Below, one piece after another: positions 43,321 through 54,143 of a stretch of DNA of 64,000 nt (positions are counted from its first letter, which is position 1; the number at the start of each line of letters is the position of its first letter). Origin of the DNA: Rhodopseudomonas palustris (GTDB lineage: Bacteria > Pseudomonadota > Alphaproteobacteria > Rhizobiales > Xanthobacteraceae); contig NZ_CP019966.1 of assembly GCF_003031265.1 (NCBI RefSeq), positions 186,001 through 250,000 of the forward strand. Reading direction: 5' to 3'. The position numbers and the translations under genes were made by a program. The notes beneath the pieces are model-generated. The model was not told the origin of the DNA, did no database searches, and saw only the letters and a program-made list of their open reading frames with translations.

Positions 43321-43917
43321 ATGAGCGACACCTTCGATCCCGCCTCGCCGAAGCGCCGCTCCTGGCTGGTGGTGCTGCCGGCGCTGCTGTTCGCCGGGCT
43401 GGCGGTGTTGTTCTGGTTTCGGCTCGGCGACAGCGACGTGTCGCGGATCCCCTCGGCCCTGATCGGCCGGCCGGCGCCGCAGACCCCGCTGCCGCCGCTG
43501 GAGGGCTTGAGCCGTGACGGCAACCAGGTCGCGGGTCTCGATCCGGCGATGTTCAAAGGCAAGGTCAGCGTCGTCAACGTCTGGGCATCGTGGTGCGTAC
43601 CTTGCCATGACGAAGCGCCGCTGCTGATGACGTTGGCGCAGGACACCCGCATTCAACTCGTCGGGATCGACTACAAGGACAAGCCCGACAATGCCCGCCG
43701 CTTCCTCGGCCGGTACGGCAATCCGTTCGCGGCCGTCGGCGTCGATGCCTCCGGGCGTGCCGCGATCGAATGGGGGGTGTACGGCGTGCCGGAGACCTTC
43801 GTGATCGGGCGCGACGGCAAGATCGCCTACAAGCTGGTCGGGCCGATCACCCCGGACAACATCGAGAAGGTGCTGAAGCCGGAAATCAGCAAGGCGCTGG
43901 CGGCGCCGCAGAGCTGA
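43321..43917 (+). CDS. ccmG: Thiol:disulfide interchange protein CcmG/DsbE
   Basis: 198 residues from ATG 43321; ATG 43297 overlapping ccmD is an alternative. One N-terminal anchor (about 15-33), then a thioredoxin fold facing the periplasm with WCVPC (Cys92, Cys95) and the cis-proline segment GVPETFVIGRDG. It reduces apocytochrome c for heme attachment. Last gene of ccmABCDG here; ccmE, ccmF and ccmH are not in the window. Confidence 0.93.
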   Translation: MSDTFDPASPKRRSWLVVLPALLFAGLAVLFWFRLGDSDVSRIPSALIGRPAPQTPLPPLEGLSRDGNQVAGLDPAMFKGKVSVVNVWASWCVPCHDEAPLLMTLAQDTRIQLVGIDYKDKPDNARRFLGRYGNPFAAVGVDASGRAAIEWGVYGVPETFVIGRDGKIAYKLVGPITPDNIEKVLKPEISKALAAPQS

Positions 43918-44057
43918 CCGACCTGTTAGCACTGCTAAAAAAGCCCTCGAAAATAAATCGGACCGTTTATCGGCCGTTCATCGCGCCGCCATTGCGGCGC
44001 CATGAATCCCGGATGAGCTTCGGGCGTTACTAACAACGTCCTTTGGAGGGACATCCG

Positions 44058-44441
44058 ATGGGTACCTCGACTTTCCGTCGTCTCACGCTCGCCCCGCTCG
44101 CCGCTGCCGTCGCGCTGGGCTTGCTCGTCTCCGCACCCGCGATGGCGCAGGCACCACAGCCGGCCACGCCGCCGACCGCCAAATCCGACAAGATGGCCCC
44201 TCCGCCGAAAGCCGAAACCAAGGCGGCTGCACCGGCGAAGTCGGAGAAGGTCGAGCTGCTCGATATCAACTCGGCGACCGCCGAACAGCTCGACGCGCTC
44301 CCCGGCGTCGGCAAGGCTTACTCCGCCGCGATCATCAAGGGCCGGCCCTACAAGGGCAAGGACGAGCTGGTGCAGAAGAAGATCGTGCCGCAGAAGACCT
44401 ACGACGGCATCAAGGACAAGATCATCGCCAAGCAGAAATAA
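44058..44441 (+). CDS. ComEA-like helix-hairpin-helix protein, secreted
   Basis: 127 residues from ATG 44058 with GGAGGG 8 bases ahead. A signal peptide (about 1-33, ending PAMAQA) and a Pro/Lys/Ala linker precede a C-terminal helix-hairpin-helix: [32 protein letters not shown] (motif spans about 72-105). This domain binds DNA non-specifically in ComEA, a competence receptor; here the periplasmic location fits, but no other competence genes are near, so the role is open. Confidence 0.8.
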   Translation: MGTSTFRRLTLAPLAAAVALGLLVSAPAMAQAPQPATPPTAKSDKMAPPPKAETKAAAPAKSEKVELLDINSATAEQLDALPGVGKAYSAAIIKGRPYKGKDELVQKKIVPQKTYDGIKDKIIAKQK

Positions 44442-44477
44442 TCGAAGTGAGGCCGGGGCGCCTGCCCCGAAGTAACA

Positions 44478-44552
44478 CGTCATGCCCGGGCTTGACCCGG
44501 GCATCCATCACCAGAAGAGGATGGATTGCCGGGTCAAGCCCGGCAATGACGA
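44478..44552. repeat. Family A palindromic repeat
   Basis: TGCCCGGGCTTGACCCGGGCA and TGCCGGGTCAAGCCCGGCA hairpins with ATCCATC/GATGGAT arms and CGTCATG/CAATGACG ends, in the gap between convergent genes. Confidence 0.88.
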
Positions 44553-44569
44553 CCTGGGGCCAAACAGAC

Positions 44570-45187
44570 TCAGCGCCCCGACACGTCGCCTTCGTCGGCG
44601 GCGCTCTGTTCGAGCGTGGCGGGCTCGGCCGCGTAGCGCTTGGTGAGCGGCATCTGCAGCAGCGCGAACAGCATGGTGAGCGGCACCACGCCGAACACCT
44701 TGAAGTTGACCCAGAAGTCGGTCGACTGCGTCCGCCATACCGCTTCGTTCAGCACTGCCATCGCAAAGAAAAACAGCGCCCAGCGCAGCGTCAGCTTGCG
44801 CCAGCCTTCCGCCGTCAGGTTGAACACCTGATCGAACATGATGGCGATGAAGCTGCGGCCGAACAGCAGCCCGCCGCCCAGCACCGCGCCGAACAGCGCG
44901 TACACGATGGTGGGCTTCATCTTGATGAAGGTCTCGTCGTGCAGCACCAGCGTCAGGGTGCCGAACACCAGCACTACGACGGCGGTGACCAGCGCCATCA
45001 CCGGCACGTGACGGGTGACGACGTAGGACGCGATCACGGCGGCGACCACCGCCACCATGAAGGCGCCGGTCGCGGCGAACAGATGAAACTTGGCGTTGAC
45101 GATGAAGAACACCAGCAGCGGCCCGAGCTCGGTCGCAAGCTTGAACAGCGGGTGCGGCCGGTTGGGCTTCAGCAGGTCGTCCGTCAT
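44570..45187 (-). CDS. yciB: Inner membrane-spanning protein YciB / septation protein A
   Basis: 205 residues with about five to six membrane spans. [40 protein letters not shown] and [20 protein letters not shown] are signature stretches of the YciB/IspZ family, which affects septation and envelope integrity. Its ATG overlaps the ftsY stop (45184-45187), so it is coupled to ftsY. Confidence 0.92.
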   Translation of the reverse strand: MTDDLLKPNRPHPLFKLATELGPLLVFFIVNAKFHLFAATGAFMVAVVAAVIASYVVTRHVPVMALVTAVVVLVFGTLTLVLHDETFIKMKPTIVYALFGAVLGGGLLFGRSFIAIMFDQVFNLTAEGWRKLTLRWALFFFAMAVLNEAVWRTQSTDFWVNFKVFGVVPLTMLFALLQMPLTKRYAAEPATLEQSAADEGDVSGR

Positions 45188-46131
45188 GCCGCCTCCGTGC
45201 CGGCGATCGCCTTGGCGAAATCCCGCGCCGTGAACGGCGCCAGATCGTCGACGCCTTCGCCGACGCCGATGAAGTGCACCGGTAGTTTGTGCTTCTCGGC
45301 GATCGCCACCAGGATGCCGCCGCGGGCGGTGCCGTCGAGCTTGGTCATCACCAGGCCGGTGACGCCGGCGGTCTTGGTGAAGGCTTCGACCTGCGACAGC
45401 GCGTTCTGGCCGACGGTGGCGTCGAGCACCAGCAGCACCGCATGGGGCGCGGTGGCGTCGACCTTCTTGATCACCCGCACCACCTTCTCGAGCTCGTTCA
45501 TCAGCTCGGTGCGGTTCTGCAGCCGGCCGGCGGTGTCGATCAGCAGCACGTCACGGCCCTGCTGCTTGGCCTCGGTGAGCGCGTTGAAGGCGAGGCCTGC
45601 CGCGTCCGAGCCCTGGGCGCCGGCCACCACCGGGGTGCCGGTGCGATCGCCCCAGACCTTGAGCTGATCGATCGCCGCGGCCCGGAAGGTGTCGCCGGCA
45701 GCCAGCATCACCTTGTGGCCCTCGGAAGCGAACCGCGCCGACAATTTGCCGATGGTGGTGGTCTTGCCGGAGCCGTTGACCCCGACCATCAGGATCACGA
45801 ACGGCTTCTTGCCGGCGTCGATGTCGAGCGGCTGCGCCACCGGCGCCAGCACCTTCTCGACCTCAGCGGCCACGATCTCTTTGACGTCGCTGGCCGAGAT
45901 CATCTTGTCGTAGCGGCCCTCGCCGACCGCCTTGGCGATCCGCGCCGCCACCTCGGTGCCGAGGTCGGCGCGCAGCAGCACGTCCTCGATCTCCTCGAGC
46001 ATCGCCCGATCGAGCTTGCGCTTGGAAACAAATTCCGACAGCGCGGTCCCGATCGAGCTCGAGGTGCGCTTCAGTCCGCTGGAAAGCCGTCGCCACCAGC
46101 TCTGTTTCGAATTTTCCGGAGTGTCGCTCAT
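45184..46131 (-). CDS. ftsY: Signal recognition particle receptor FtsY
   Basis: 315 residues: a short basic/amphipathic N terminus instead of the long acidic A-domain of E. coli, then the N domain and the G domain. G motifs: [14 protein letters not shown] (G1, about 118), [16 protein letters not shown] (G3) and [10 protein letters not shown] (G4). GTPase receptor that docks ribosome-SRP complexes at the membrane. Divergent from the pseudouridine synthase gene. Confidence 0.95.
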   Translation of the reverse strand: MSDTPENSKQSWWRRLSSGLKRTSSSIGTALSEFVSKRKLDRAMLEEIEDVLLRADLGTEVAARIAKAVGEGRYDKMISASDVKEIVAAEVEKVLAPVAQPLDIDAGKKPFVILMVGVNGSGKTTTIGKLSARFASEGHKVMLAAGDTFRAAAIDQLKVWGDRTGTPVVAGAQGSDAAGLAFNALTEAKQQGRDVLLIDTAGRLQNRTELMNELEKVVRVIKKVDATAPHAVLLVLDATVGQNALSQVEAFTKTAGVTGLVMTKLDGTARGGILVAIAEKHKLPVHFIGVGEGVDDLAPFTARDFAKAIAGTEAA

Positions 46132-46159
46132 CAGGGCGCTGTGTTAGCCGTTTCGCGCC

Positions 46160-47128
46160 ATGAACGAAAGCCACCCAGATCAATTCGAGCCGCCGGAACT
46201 GACCCCCGAGGAGATCCAGGCGCGCGTGCTGTATCGCGACGGGCTGATGCTGGTGATCGACAAACCGCCGGGCCTGCCGGTGCATCGCGGGCCCAAAGGC
46301 GGTCCGAATCTGGAGGCTTCGTTCGACGCGCTCCGCTACGGTTTGCCGCGCCCGCCCGTGCTGGCACATCGGCTCGACCGCGACACCTCCGGCTGCCTGG
46401 TGCTCGGCCGCCACCGCAAGGCCACCGCCACGCTCGGGCTGCTGTTCAAGCATTCGCGGATTTCCAAGACCTATTGGGCGATCGTCGAAGGCGGCCCGGC
46501 CGAAGACGAAGGCAGCATCGACCTGCCGATCGCCAAGCTCAATGCCGAACGCGGTTGGTGGCAGAAGGTCGATCCGGAAGGGCTGCCGTCGCTGACGAAG
46601 TGGCGGGTGATGGGGCGGTCGGGAGTTTTGCCGACCGCCGCGAGGATCGCGTCCGCAGCATCCGCCCCGTCCCCCGGCGCCGCGGCAAGCGGCTCCCCTG
46701 CCCCTTGCGGGGAGGGGTCGGGGGTGGGGGTCCACGACGAGACGCCATCCTTGGGGCGCCCTCACCCCAACCCTCTCCCGCAAGCGGGAGAGGGAGTTCA
46801 CTCTGCTCGGGCAGAGAGTGACGATCTGTCTCGAAAGCCGGGCGCCAAATCCGGTGCGACTCCGCCGACGCACCTCACCTGGCTGGCGCTCGAGCCCATC
46901 ACCGGCCGAACCCATCAACTGCGGGTGCATTGCGCCGCGATGGGCTGGCCTATCTTCGGCGACAACATCTACGGTAACGGCCCGCGGTTCGGCGAACCGA
47001 GGCTGCATCTGCATGCCCGCGAGATCGTCATCCCGCTGTCACGTAACAAACCGCCGGTGGTGGTCACCGCGCCGCCGCCCGCGCATATGCACCCGCGGCT
47101 CGCTGCCTGCGGCTGGACACCGAACTGA
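46160..47128 (+). CDS. RluA-family RNA pseudouridine synthase with an in-frame repeat-derived insertion
   Basis: 322 residues. The catalytic motif HRLDRDTSGCLVLGR (Asp about 74) and late LEPITGRTHQLRVHCA are standard for RluA enzymes, which isomerise uridine in rRNA or tRNA. Between TKWRVMGR (about 153) and HLTWLALEP (about 235) there are about 80 extra residues of low-complexity, Pro/Gly/Ser/Ala-rich sequence, including PHPNPLPQAGEG, the translation of a palindromic DNA repeat at 46691-46797. The reading frame stays open throughout, so the enzyme is probably made with a surface loop. No S4 domain is evident. Target base unknown. Confidence 0.85.
   Translation: MNESHPDQFEPPELTPEEIQARVLYRDGLMLVIDKPPGLPVHRGPKGGPNLEASFDALRYGLPRPPVLAHRLDRDTSGCLVLGRHRKATATLGLLFKHSRISKTYWAIVEGGPAEDEGSIDLPIAKLNAERGWWQKVDPEGLPSLTKWRVMGRSGVLPTAARIASAASAPSPGAAASGSPAPCGEGSGVGVHDETPSLGRPHPNPLPQAGEGVHSARAESDDLSRKPGAKSGATPPTHLTWLALEPITGRTHQLRVHCAAMGWPIFGDNIYGNGPRFGEPRLHLHAREIVIPLSRNKPPVVVTAPPPAHMHPRLAACGWTPN
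46691..46797. repeat. Palindromic repeat (family D) inside the RluA-family gene
   Basis: Left hairpin CTCCCCTGCCCCTTGCGGGG then AGGGGTCGGGGGTGGGG; right half CCTCACCCCAACCCTCTCCC then GCAAGCGGGAGAGGGAG. Elements of this form are usually intergenic; this copy is translated. Its length keeps the reading frame. Confidence 0.8.
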
Positions 47129-47137
47129 CGGGCGGCC

Positions 47138-48229
47138 TCAGGCTGCAGCCGCCATCACCACCTGCGCCAGCAGCTGTTCGCGCTTAGCCTGGGAGCGGGT
47201 GCCCTTCAGGGTCGAAGCGAACCGTTCGAGAATGCCGTCCTCGAACGCGGTGACGATGGTGGCGTGCACATAGCTTTTGCGGCAGATCGAGGGGGTGTTG
47301 GCGAGCTCGTCGGCGGCCATCCGCACCGCCTCCAGCACCTGCTTGCGGCGGCCGCGGGCGCTGGTCGCGGGCTCGATCCGCGCCAGCGATTCCAGCACCA
47401 CCGCCGAGGCCATCAGGGTGCGAAAGTCCTTCAGCGAAATCCGGATGCCGGCGAGGTCGCGCAGGAAGACGTTGACCTGAGAGGTCGAAACCGGATGCAC
47501 CTCCCGGTCGACACCGACGTATTGGAACAGCCGTTTGCCCGGCAGCTTGCGCAAGATGCCGATAGCCCGCACCAGCCGGGCCGCGCCGCATTCCTTGCGC
47601 ACCGCTTTGCCGCCCTTGGCTTTGAACGACAGCGTCACGCAGTCGTCCTCGATCGCCACGTTGGACTTCAGCAGCGTCGCGGCGCCGCGGGTGCCGTTGA
47701 GCCGCGCATAGGACTCGCTGCCGGGCCGGATCGCTGTGCGGGCGATCAGTTCGATGACCGCCGCAAGCGCAAACTCCCGGGTCGGCTCATCACCCGACAG
47801 GTGCTTGCCAACGGCGCGACGGATCTTCGGCAGCGCTCCGACAAGCTGCGCCAACCGATGCGCCTTGCGGGCTTCTCTGACCTTCTCCCAATCCGAGTGG
47901 TAACGGTATTGCAGACGACCGGCCGCATCGCGGCCGACCGCCTGCAGATGCGAGGCCGGATCGGCGGCGTAGCGGACATCCTGGTAGGCCGGCGGCACCG
48001 CCAGCGCATTCAGCCGACGAATGGTGCTTTGCTGTTTCACCTGCGAACCATCGGCGCGCAGATATTGCCAGCGCTTGCCGCGCTTGATGCGGCGGATCGT
48101 CAGATGATCGACTTCGCCAAGATGCAGACCGAGGTCTTCGGCAAGCTCGGCAACACTGACCGGCTCTCCGGCCGTGCTGCCCGAGTCCGTCACGGTTTCG
48201 GGAAGTTCGAAATTCTGCCGATCGATCAT
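47138..48229 (-). CDS. DNA topoisomerase IB (poxvirus-like)
   Basis: 363 residues from ATG 48229. An N-terminal domain with LTIRRIKRGKRWQYLRADG and LAVPPAYQDVRYAADP precedes the catalytic domain: AAVIELIARTAIRPGSESYA (Arg), LSFKAKGGK (Lys), VNVFLRDLAGIRISLKDFRT (His/Arg region) and the Tyr nucleophile in ICRKSYVHATIV (about 317). These enzymes relax supercoils through a 3'-phosphotyrosine. Convergent with the pseudouridine synthase (9-base gap) and divergent from acs. Confidence 0.92.
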   Translation of the reverse strand: MIDRQNFELPETVTDSGSTAGEPVSVAELAEDLGLHLGEVDHLTIRRIKRGKRWQYLRADGSQVKQQSTIRRLNALAVPPAYQDVRYAADPASHLQAVGRDAAGRLQYRYHSDWEKVREARKAHRLAQLVGALPKIRRAVGKHLSGDEPTREFALAAVIELIARTAIRPGSESYARLNGTRGAATLLKSNVAIEDDCVTLSFKAKGGKAVRKECGAARLVRAIGILRKLPGKRLFQYVGVDREVHPVSTSQVNVFLRDLAGIRISLKDFRTLMASAVVLESLARIEPATSARGRRKQVLEAVRMAADELANTPSICRKSYVHATIVTAFEDGILERFASTLKGTRSQAKREQLLAQVVMAAAA

Positions 48230-48614
48230 GCCGTTAACATTCCCGCGCCAGAGCCCATCGCTAATGCGCCAGCCCCACACTCGTTCCGGCAGGCGCGCCG
48301 CCGCGGCGCACGCATCGCGATCACGGCTCTGCACATGCGCGCGATCAGCGCCGAAAGTCGGATGACTGCACCGCTTGTCGCGGCCCGGCGGGCCGACGCA
48401 TAATTGTCTCAACAACAACAGCCGGAGGCTGAGACGATCGCACGTCTCTTCACCGGCGATGCTCCCCCGTAGCGTTTCCATGACTTCGCCCGGATCGCAG
48501 GATCAACGATCGGCGAAGCCAGACTCGTTGGCGGGTGAGTCGCCGGTTGCAGCGGGGTTGCGGTCGAGCACCGACGGCGGGTGCGGCATCGACCGCGTTT
48601 TTGTGGAGGAACAA
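48230..48614. other. 385-base divergent region between topoisomerase IB and acs
   Basis: I see no gene. The acs reading frame stays open upstream of ATG 48615, but those residues are not Acs-like. The region holds a candidate acs promoter with a dyad spacer (48375-48404) and an excellent GGAGGAACAA ribosome-binding site directly before the acs ATG. Confidence 0.45.
48375..48404 (+). promoter_or_regulatory. Candidate acs promoter with palindromic spacer
   Basis: TTGTCG (48375-48380), 18-base spacer, CATAAT (48399-48404). The spacer contains CGGCCCG-G-CGGGCCG (48381-48395), a perfect 7-bp dyad. This layout recalls MerR-family operators, which sit between -35 and -10; no MerR gene is in the window. 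Confidence 0.35.
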
Positions 48615-50558
<1,944 letters not shown>

Positions 50559-50944
50559 GCCGGCTAACCGAGCCCAGCGACGTATCCACTCTCCAAAGGC
50601 CCCGCCTGTGATTCGCAGGCGGGGCCTTTTCGCGTCTGGCGGGAATGCGCGCCGGGATCACGTGGACGTCGATACACAGCGGCGTCGGGGCGTTTTTCGA
50701 TCCGGTCAACCTGTGCTGATTCGATCACATCCGAGCGATGAACGCGGCCCCGCGGCCATTTTGCCGGCGGGTGTTGTTTGCTGGACATTTACTTTGTTCC
50801 CCGGATTTTTCTTCAATGGTACGCCCGCGTTCATTTTTTCGGTCGTCCAGCACACACCTGTTGGTTAGTTCACGCTGCGACCATCGCGGGCGCTGAGGGG
50901 CGCCGGAGCGAAGCTGTCCGGTGCGAGGAAACTGGAGAGACTGA
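50559..50944. other. 386-base region between acs and the L,D-transpeptidase gene
   Basis: It begins with the acs terminator. Bases 50640-50760 are GC-rich without a gene; 50770-50870 are A/T-richer and should hold the promoter of the L,D-transpeptidase gene, but I cannot pick a convincing -35/-10 pair. Confidence 0.4.
50595..50632 (+). terminator. Rho-independent terminator after acs
   Basis: AAAGGCCCCGCCTG and CAGGCGGGGCCTTTT form a 14-bp stem with a 7-base loop and T-run, 37 bases past the stop. Confidence 0.88.
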
Positions 50945-51472
50945 ATGTCTTTTGGATCTCGTTCGGCGAAATTGGCCATGGCGGTCGCGGTCTTCACGGG
51001 CGCCGGCGTGTTGACCGCGCCGCGGGCCGAGGCGCGGCCCGATCTGGTCGTCTTCCGCGGCGACTATTCGCCGGGGACGATCGTGGTCAGGACCGGCGAG
51101 CGGCGGCTGTACCTGGTGGTCGAGCCGGGCCACGCGGTGCGTTATCCGGTCGGCGTCGGCAAGGCCGGCAAGCAGTGGGCCGGCACCACCAAAATCGACG
51201 GCAAGTATCGCAATCCGGCCTGGGCTCCGCCGGCCGACGTCAAGCGCGATGTCCCGACCATCCCGGACGTGATCCCGGGCGGATCGCCCGCCAACCCGAT
51301 GGGCGTCGCGGCGATGACGCTGGCGGGCGGCGAATACGCCATCCACGGCACCAACCGGCCGCAGTCGATCGGCGGTTTCGTGTCCTATGGCTGCATCCGG
51401 ATGCTGAATGACGACATCACCGATCTGTACGAGCGCGTCCCGGTCGGCACTCAGGTGGTGGTGATGCGCTGA
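50945..51472 (+). CDS. L,D-transpeptidase (ErfK/YbiS/YcfS/YnhG family)
   Basis: 175 residues. A signal peptide (about 1-32, MAVAVFTGAGVLTAPRAEA) is followed by the YkuD domain: IVVRTGERRLYLVVEPGHAVRYPVGVGK-type start (split about residues 40-67), YAIHGTNRPQSIGGFVS, and the catalytic SYGCIRMLNDDITDLY (Cys about 151). It forms 3-3 cross-links or anchors proteins to peptidoglycan in the periplasm. Monocistronic. Confidence 0.92.
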   Translation: MSFGSRSAKLAMAVAVFTGAGVLTAPRAEARPDLVVFRGDYSPGTIVVRTGERRLYLVVEPGHAVRYPVGVGKAGKQWAGTTKIDGKYRNPAWAPPADVKRDVPTIPDVIPGGSPANPMGVAAMTLAGGEYAIHGTNRPQSIGGFVSYGCIRMLNDDITDLYERVPVGTQVVVMR

Positions 51473-51496
51473 GCACAACAGCCCAGGCAAAAAGGA

Positions 51497-51527
51497 AAAG
51501 CCGCGGACGGGTCCGCGGCTTTTTTTG
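51497..51527. terminator. Bidirectional terminator between the L,D-transpeptidase and OmpA-type genes
   Basis: AAAAGCCGCGGAC-GG-GTCCGCGGCTTTTTTT; A-runs and T-runs on both sides serve both convergent genes. Confidence 0.87.
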
Positions 51528-51550
51528 TTGTCGTGAGGTTCCGCGTCGGC

Positions 51551-53614
51551 TCAGCGCCGCGGTGCCACGCCCGGAGGCGGCGGCGGCAGCGAGGCCTGAC
51601 CGCCATTGAGCAGCGGCGTGATGCGCCGGATCGTGACGCGGCGGTTCTGACGCTCCGGAGCCTGGGTCTGGATCTTCAGATACTGCTCGCCATAACCCTG
51701 CGAGGTCAGGTTCTCGGCCGGCACCCCGAACTGCTGAGTCAGCAGTGCGGCAGCCGCCTCGGCGCGACGATCTGACAGCGACAGATTGTCGGTGTCGTTG
51801 CCGACCGCATCGGTGTGGCCTTCGATCAGGAACACCTCACGCGGGTTACGCTGGATCGCCCGGTTGAGACCGTCCGCAATCACCTGCAGCTTCGCAGCTT
51901 GATCCGGGGGGATGTCCCACGAGCCGGTGTCGAAGTTGATGGTGTTGAGGTCGATCGACGGCATCCGCTGTCGCACCGCCGGGCTATAGCGGATCTCGTC
52001 CATGGTGTAGCGACGCTCGATCCGTTCGACCGGCGGTGCTTCCAGGGTTTCGTAGATCAGCTCCGGCGATGCGTCCTCGTAGTCGACGATGTAGCGATCG
52101 CGCGGAATCCGGATCACCGGCGGCGGCAGGTCGACATAGAAGTTCGCCCGGTCGCGCGGACCGTAGCTGTTGTCGATGATGATGATCTCGCGGCCGTCGC
52201 GGTCGCGGCGAATACGCCGCAGCAGCTGACCGTCGCGCCCGGTGACATTGATGATCTCGCTGCCATCGGGACGGATCACGATGGTGCGCCGTTCGTCGCC
52301 GCGATCGTCGACCCGGATGTCGCGCGCGCCGTAGCGGAAGCGATCCACCTCGTTATGGCGGATGAACTCCTGACCGCTCGGGTCGCGCACGATGATACGA
52401 CCCGGCTCGGTGATCACGATCCGTCCGTTCTCGTTGACCTCGCGGCGCTGGCTACGGAAGTCGGACAGGTTGCGCGGCCCGGGCGCCTGCGCGCCGGGAG
52501 CGATGGGAGTCAGCGCCTGCGGCGGCGGTGGCGCGGCAGGGATTGGCGCCGTCACGGCCGGCGGCGGAGGTGGCGGCGGCACGACAGCGGGACCGGCGTG
52601 ATTCGGCACCGGCGGCTGACCGGGCTGCGGCTGAGCCGGCTGCGGTTGGCCGGGCGGCGGGGCAACAGCCGGGCCGGCGCCGGGAGCACCCGGACCGGCA
52701 TGATTCGGCACCGGCGGCGGACCGCCCGCAGGAGCGCCCGGTTGCGGGCCCCGTTCACCCGGCTGACGAGCGCCTGGCGCAACGGCTGGACCCGACGGAT
52801 TCGGCGATGTCGGCGCAGCTTGCGGCTGAGCCGAGGGGGCCGGCGTCGGCGCGGCGGCGGGCGGCGGATTGGCAGAAGCGGGCGGTGGCGGCGGGCCACG
52901 GCGGGGCGCTTCCCCCGAAGGCGGAGTCACTCCCGGTGCACCTGCATTCGGCGGGGTAGCACCCGGCGCGCCGGGAGGCGGGCCACGGCGTTGAGGCGCT
53001 TCACCGGCGGGCGGCTGCTTGGCAGCATCCGGAGCGGCTGCGTTCGGCGGAGTGGCGCCGGGCGGCGGGCCACGACGCTGCGGCGGTTCGCCGGCCGGCG
53101 GCGCGGGCGGACGGCCCGTAGCAGCGGCGGGCGGGGGCGCAGCAGGACGCTCTGCGGGCGCAGCCGTCGGCGGAGCCGGGGGCTTCGGAGCCGGCGGAGG
53201 CGGCGGTGCCGCATGCGGGGGAGCCGGCGGCGGAGCGCTGTGGCTCGGCGGCGGAGGTGGCGGCGGTTCGGCGCGCTTAGGAGCGGGCGCCGGGGCGGCA
53301 GCCGGAGGAGGTGGCGGTGGCGGCGCAGCCTTCGGCGGGGCGGGCGGCGGCGGCGGGGGAGCAGCGTGTGGCGGGGCAGCGGCCGGGGGAGGCGGCGGCG
53401 GGGGCGGAGCTGCCTTGGGCGGCGCGGGCACAGGGCGCGGGGCCGGCGCTTCTTCCTTCTTCTTTTCCTCGGACGGGGCCGGCGCTGGGCCGCCCTGCAC
53501 CGCTTGCGCGAGCCGCATCGGTGCGGACGCGCTCTCGGCCGCCGCGGGATGACCGATCAGCGACCCGAGCGTCAGCGCCGTGGTCGCGAGCAGTGCAACA
53601 TTTAGCTTCGTCAT
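51551..53614 (-). CDS. OmpA family protein with long proline-rich N-terminal region
   Basis: 687 residues from ATG 53614. Signal peptide MTKLNVALLATTALTLGSLI, ending near AAAES. Residues about 45-390 are almost all Pro, Ala, Gly with Arg and Gln in repeats such as APPPPPPPPAAAPP and GEAPQRRGPPPGA. Then a charged region with several I-V-I and DRxGRE-like repeats (about 400-560), and an OmpA C-terminal peptidoglycan-binding domain (about 575-680: VFLIEGHTDAVGND, LSLSDRRAEAAAALL, SQGYGEQYL). It should sit in the outer membrane or periplasm and bind the cell wall. The Pro region could span the periplasm. Related two-domain proteins are common in Bradyrhizobiaceae. Confidence 0.85.
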   Translation of the reverse strand: MTKLNVALLATTALTLGSLIGHPAAAESASAPMRLAQAVQGGPAPAPSEEKKKEEAPAPRPVPAPPKAAPPPPPPPPAAAPPHAAPPPPPPAPPKAAPPPPPPPAAAPAPAPKRAEPPPPPPPSHSAPPPAPPHAAPPPPPAPKPPAPPTAAPAERPAAPPPAAATGRPPAPPAGEPPQRRGPPPGATPPNAAAPDAAKQPPAGEAPQRRGPPPGAPGATPPNAGAPGVTPPSGEAPRRGPPPPPASANPPPAAAPTPAPSAQPQAAPTSPNPSGPAVAPGARQPGERGPQPGAPAGGPPPVPNHAGPGAPGAGPAVAPPPGQPQPAQPQPGQPPVPNHAGPAVVPPPPPPPAVTAPIPAAPPPPQALTPIAPGAQAPGPRNLSDFRSQRREVNENGRIVITEPGRIIVRDPSGQEFIRHNEVDRFRYGARDIRVDDRGDERRTIVIRPDGSEIINVTGRDGQLLRRIRRDRDGREIIIIDNSYGPRDRANFYVDLPPPVIRIPRDRYIVDYEDASPELIYETLEAPPVERIERRYTMDEIRYSPAVRQRMPSIDLNTINFDTGSWDIPPDQAAKLQVIADGLNRAIQRNPREVFLIEGHTDAVGNDTDNLSLSDRRAEAAAALLTQQFGVPAENLTSQGYGEQYLKIQTQAPERQNRRVTIRRITPLLNGGQASLPPPPPGVAPRR

Positions 53615-53882
53615 CAAACAGACCCTCAATGGAGCAGGCGGATGTCGCGCGACGCAGTCGAACTTGATCCGCCGTGTTCCGATGAACGACAAGGCGTGAG
53701 GCTCAATTGTGGCAACCGGCTTCAGCCGAGAAGAAAAAATTCCGCCGCGTGCGAGGCTCGAACGCGGCGGTATTCATCAGGAGTTCAGGACCGGGATAAG
53801 CAGTACGGCGACAGATCGTTGCTTGGTACACAGCGTACTAACACGCGCGCGGTGACGTCCTGACGATCAGCGAGCGCCGACC

Positions 53883-54143
53883 TCACGCCACGCCAGGATT
53901 GGGAGCGCCGGGACCGGGAGGCGATCGCACCGGCAGTTCGTCCGGCATCTGTCCAGGGAGTTCGTCCGGCGGCGGTGGCGCGCCCGGCTCAGTGATCGGC
54001 GGTGGGATATCCGGATTTGGATTTCCCGGCGGCTGCTCCAGCGGCGGCTCGGTCGGCGTACCAGGCGTGCTCGGCGGCACCTCCGGCGGAGGCGTCGCGG
54101 GTCCGGGATTGTTCGGGACTTCCTGAGGCTCGCCGGGCGCCAT
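53883..54143 (-). CDS. Small proline-rich protein, unknown function
   Basis: 86 residues; about one third are Pro, with Glu, Gly and Thr. It begins MAPGEPQEVPNNPGPATPP and lacks signal peptide, Cys or hydrophobic segments. Its ATG (54143) abuts the stop of the upstream gene (54144-54146), so it would be translated by coupling. I do not recognise a family. The coding call rests on this tight coupling and an open frame; a low-complexity non-coding frame is possible, since the plus strand is also open here. Confidence 0.5.
   Translation of the reverse strand: MAPGEPQEVPNNPGPATPPPEVPPSTPGTPTEPPLEQPPGNPNPDIPPPITEPGAPPPPDELPGQMPDELPVRSPPGPGAPNPGVA

Noticed and set aside
48375..48614. In-frame extension of acs to 727 residues
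   Set aside because: The GGAGGAACAA ribosome-binding site and the conserved N terminus place the start at 48615.
51815..53605. 596-codon plus-strand frame opposite the OmpA-type gene
   Set aside because: Its Arg/Gly-rich sequence is the complement of Pro codons.
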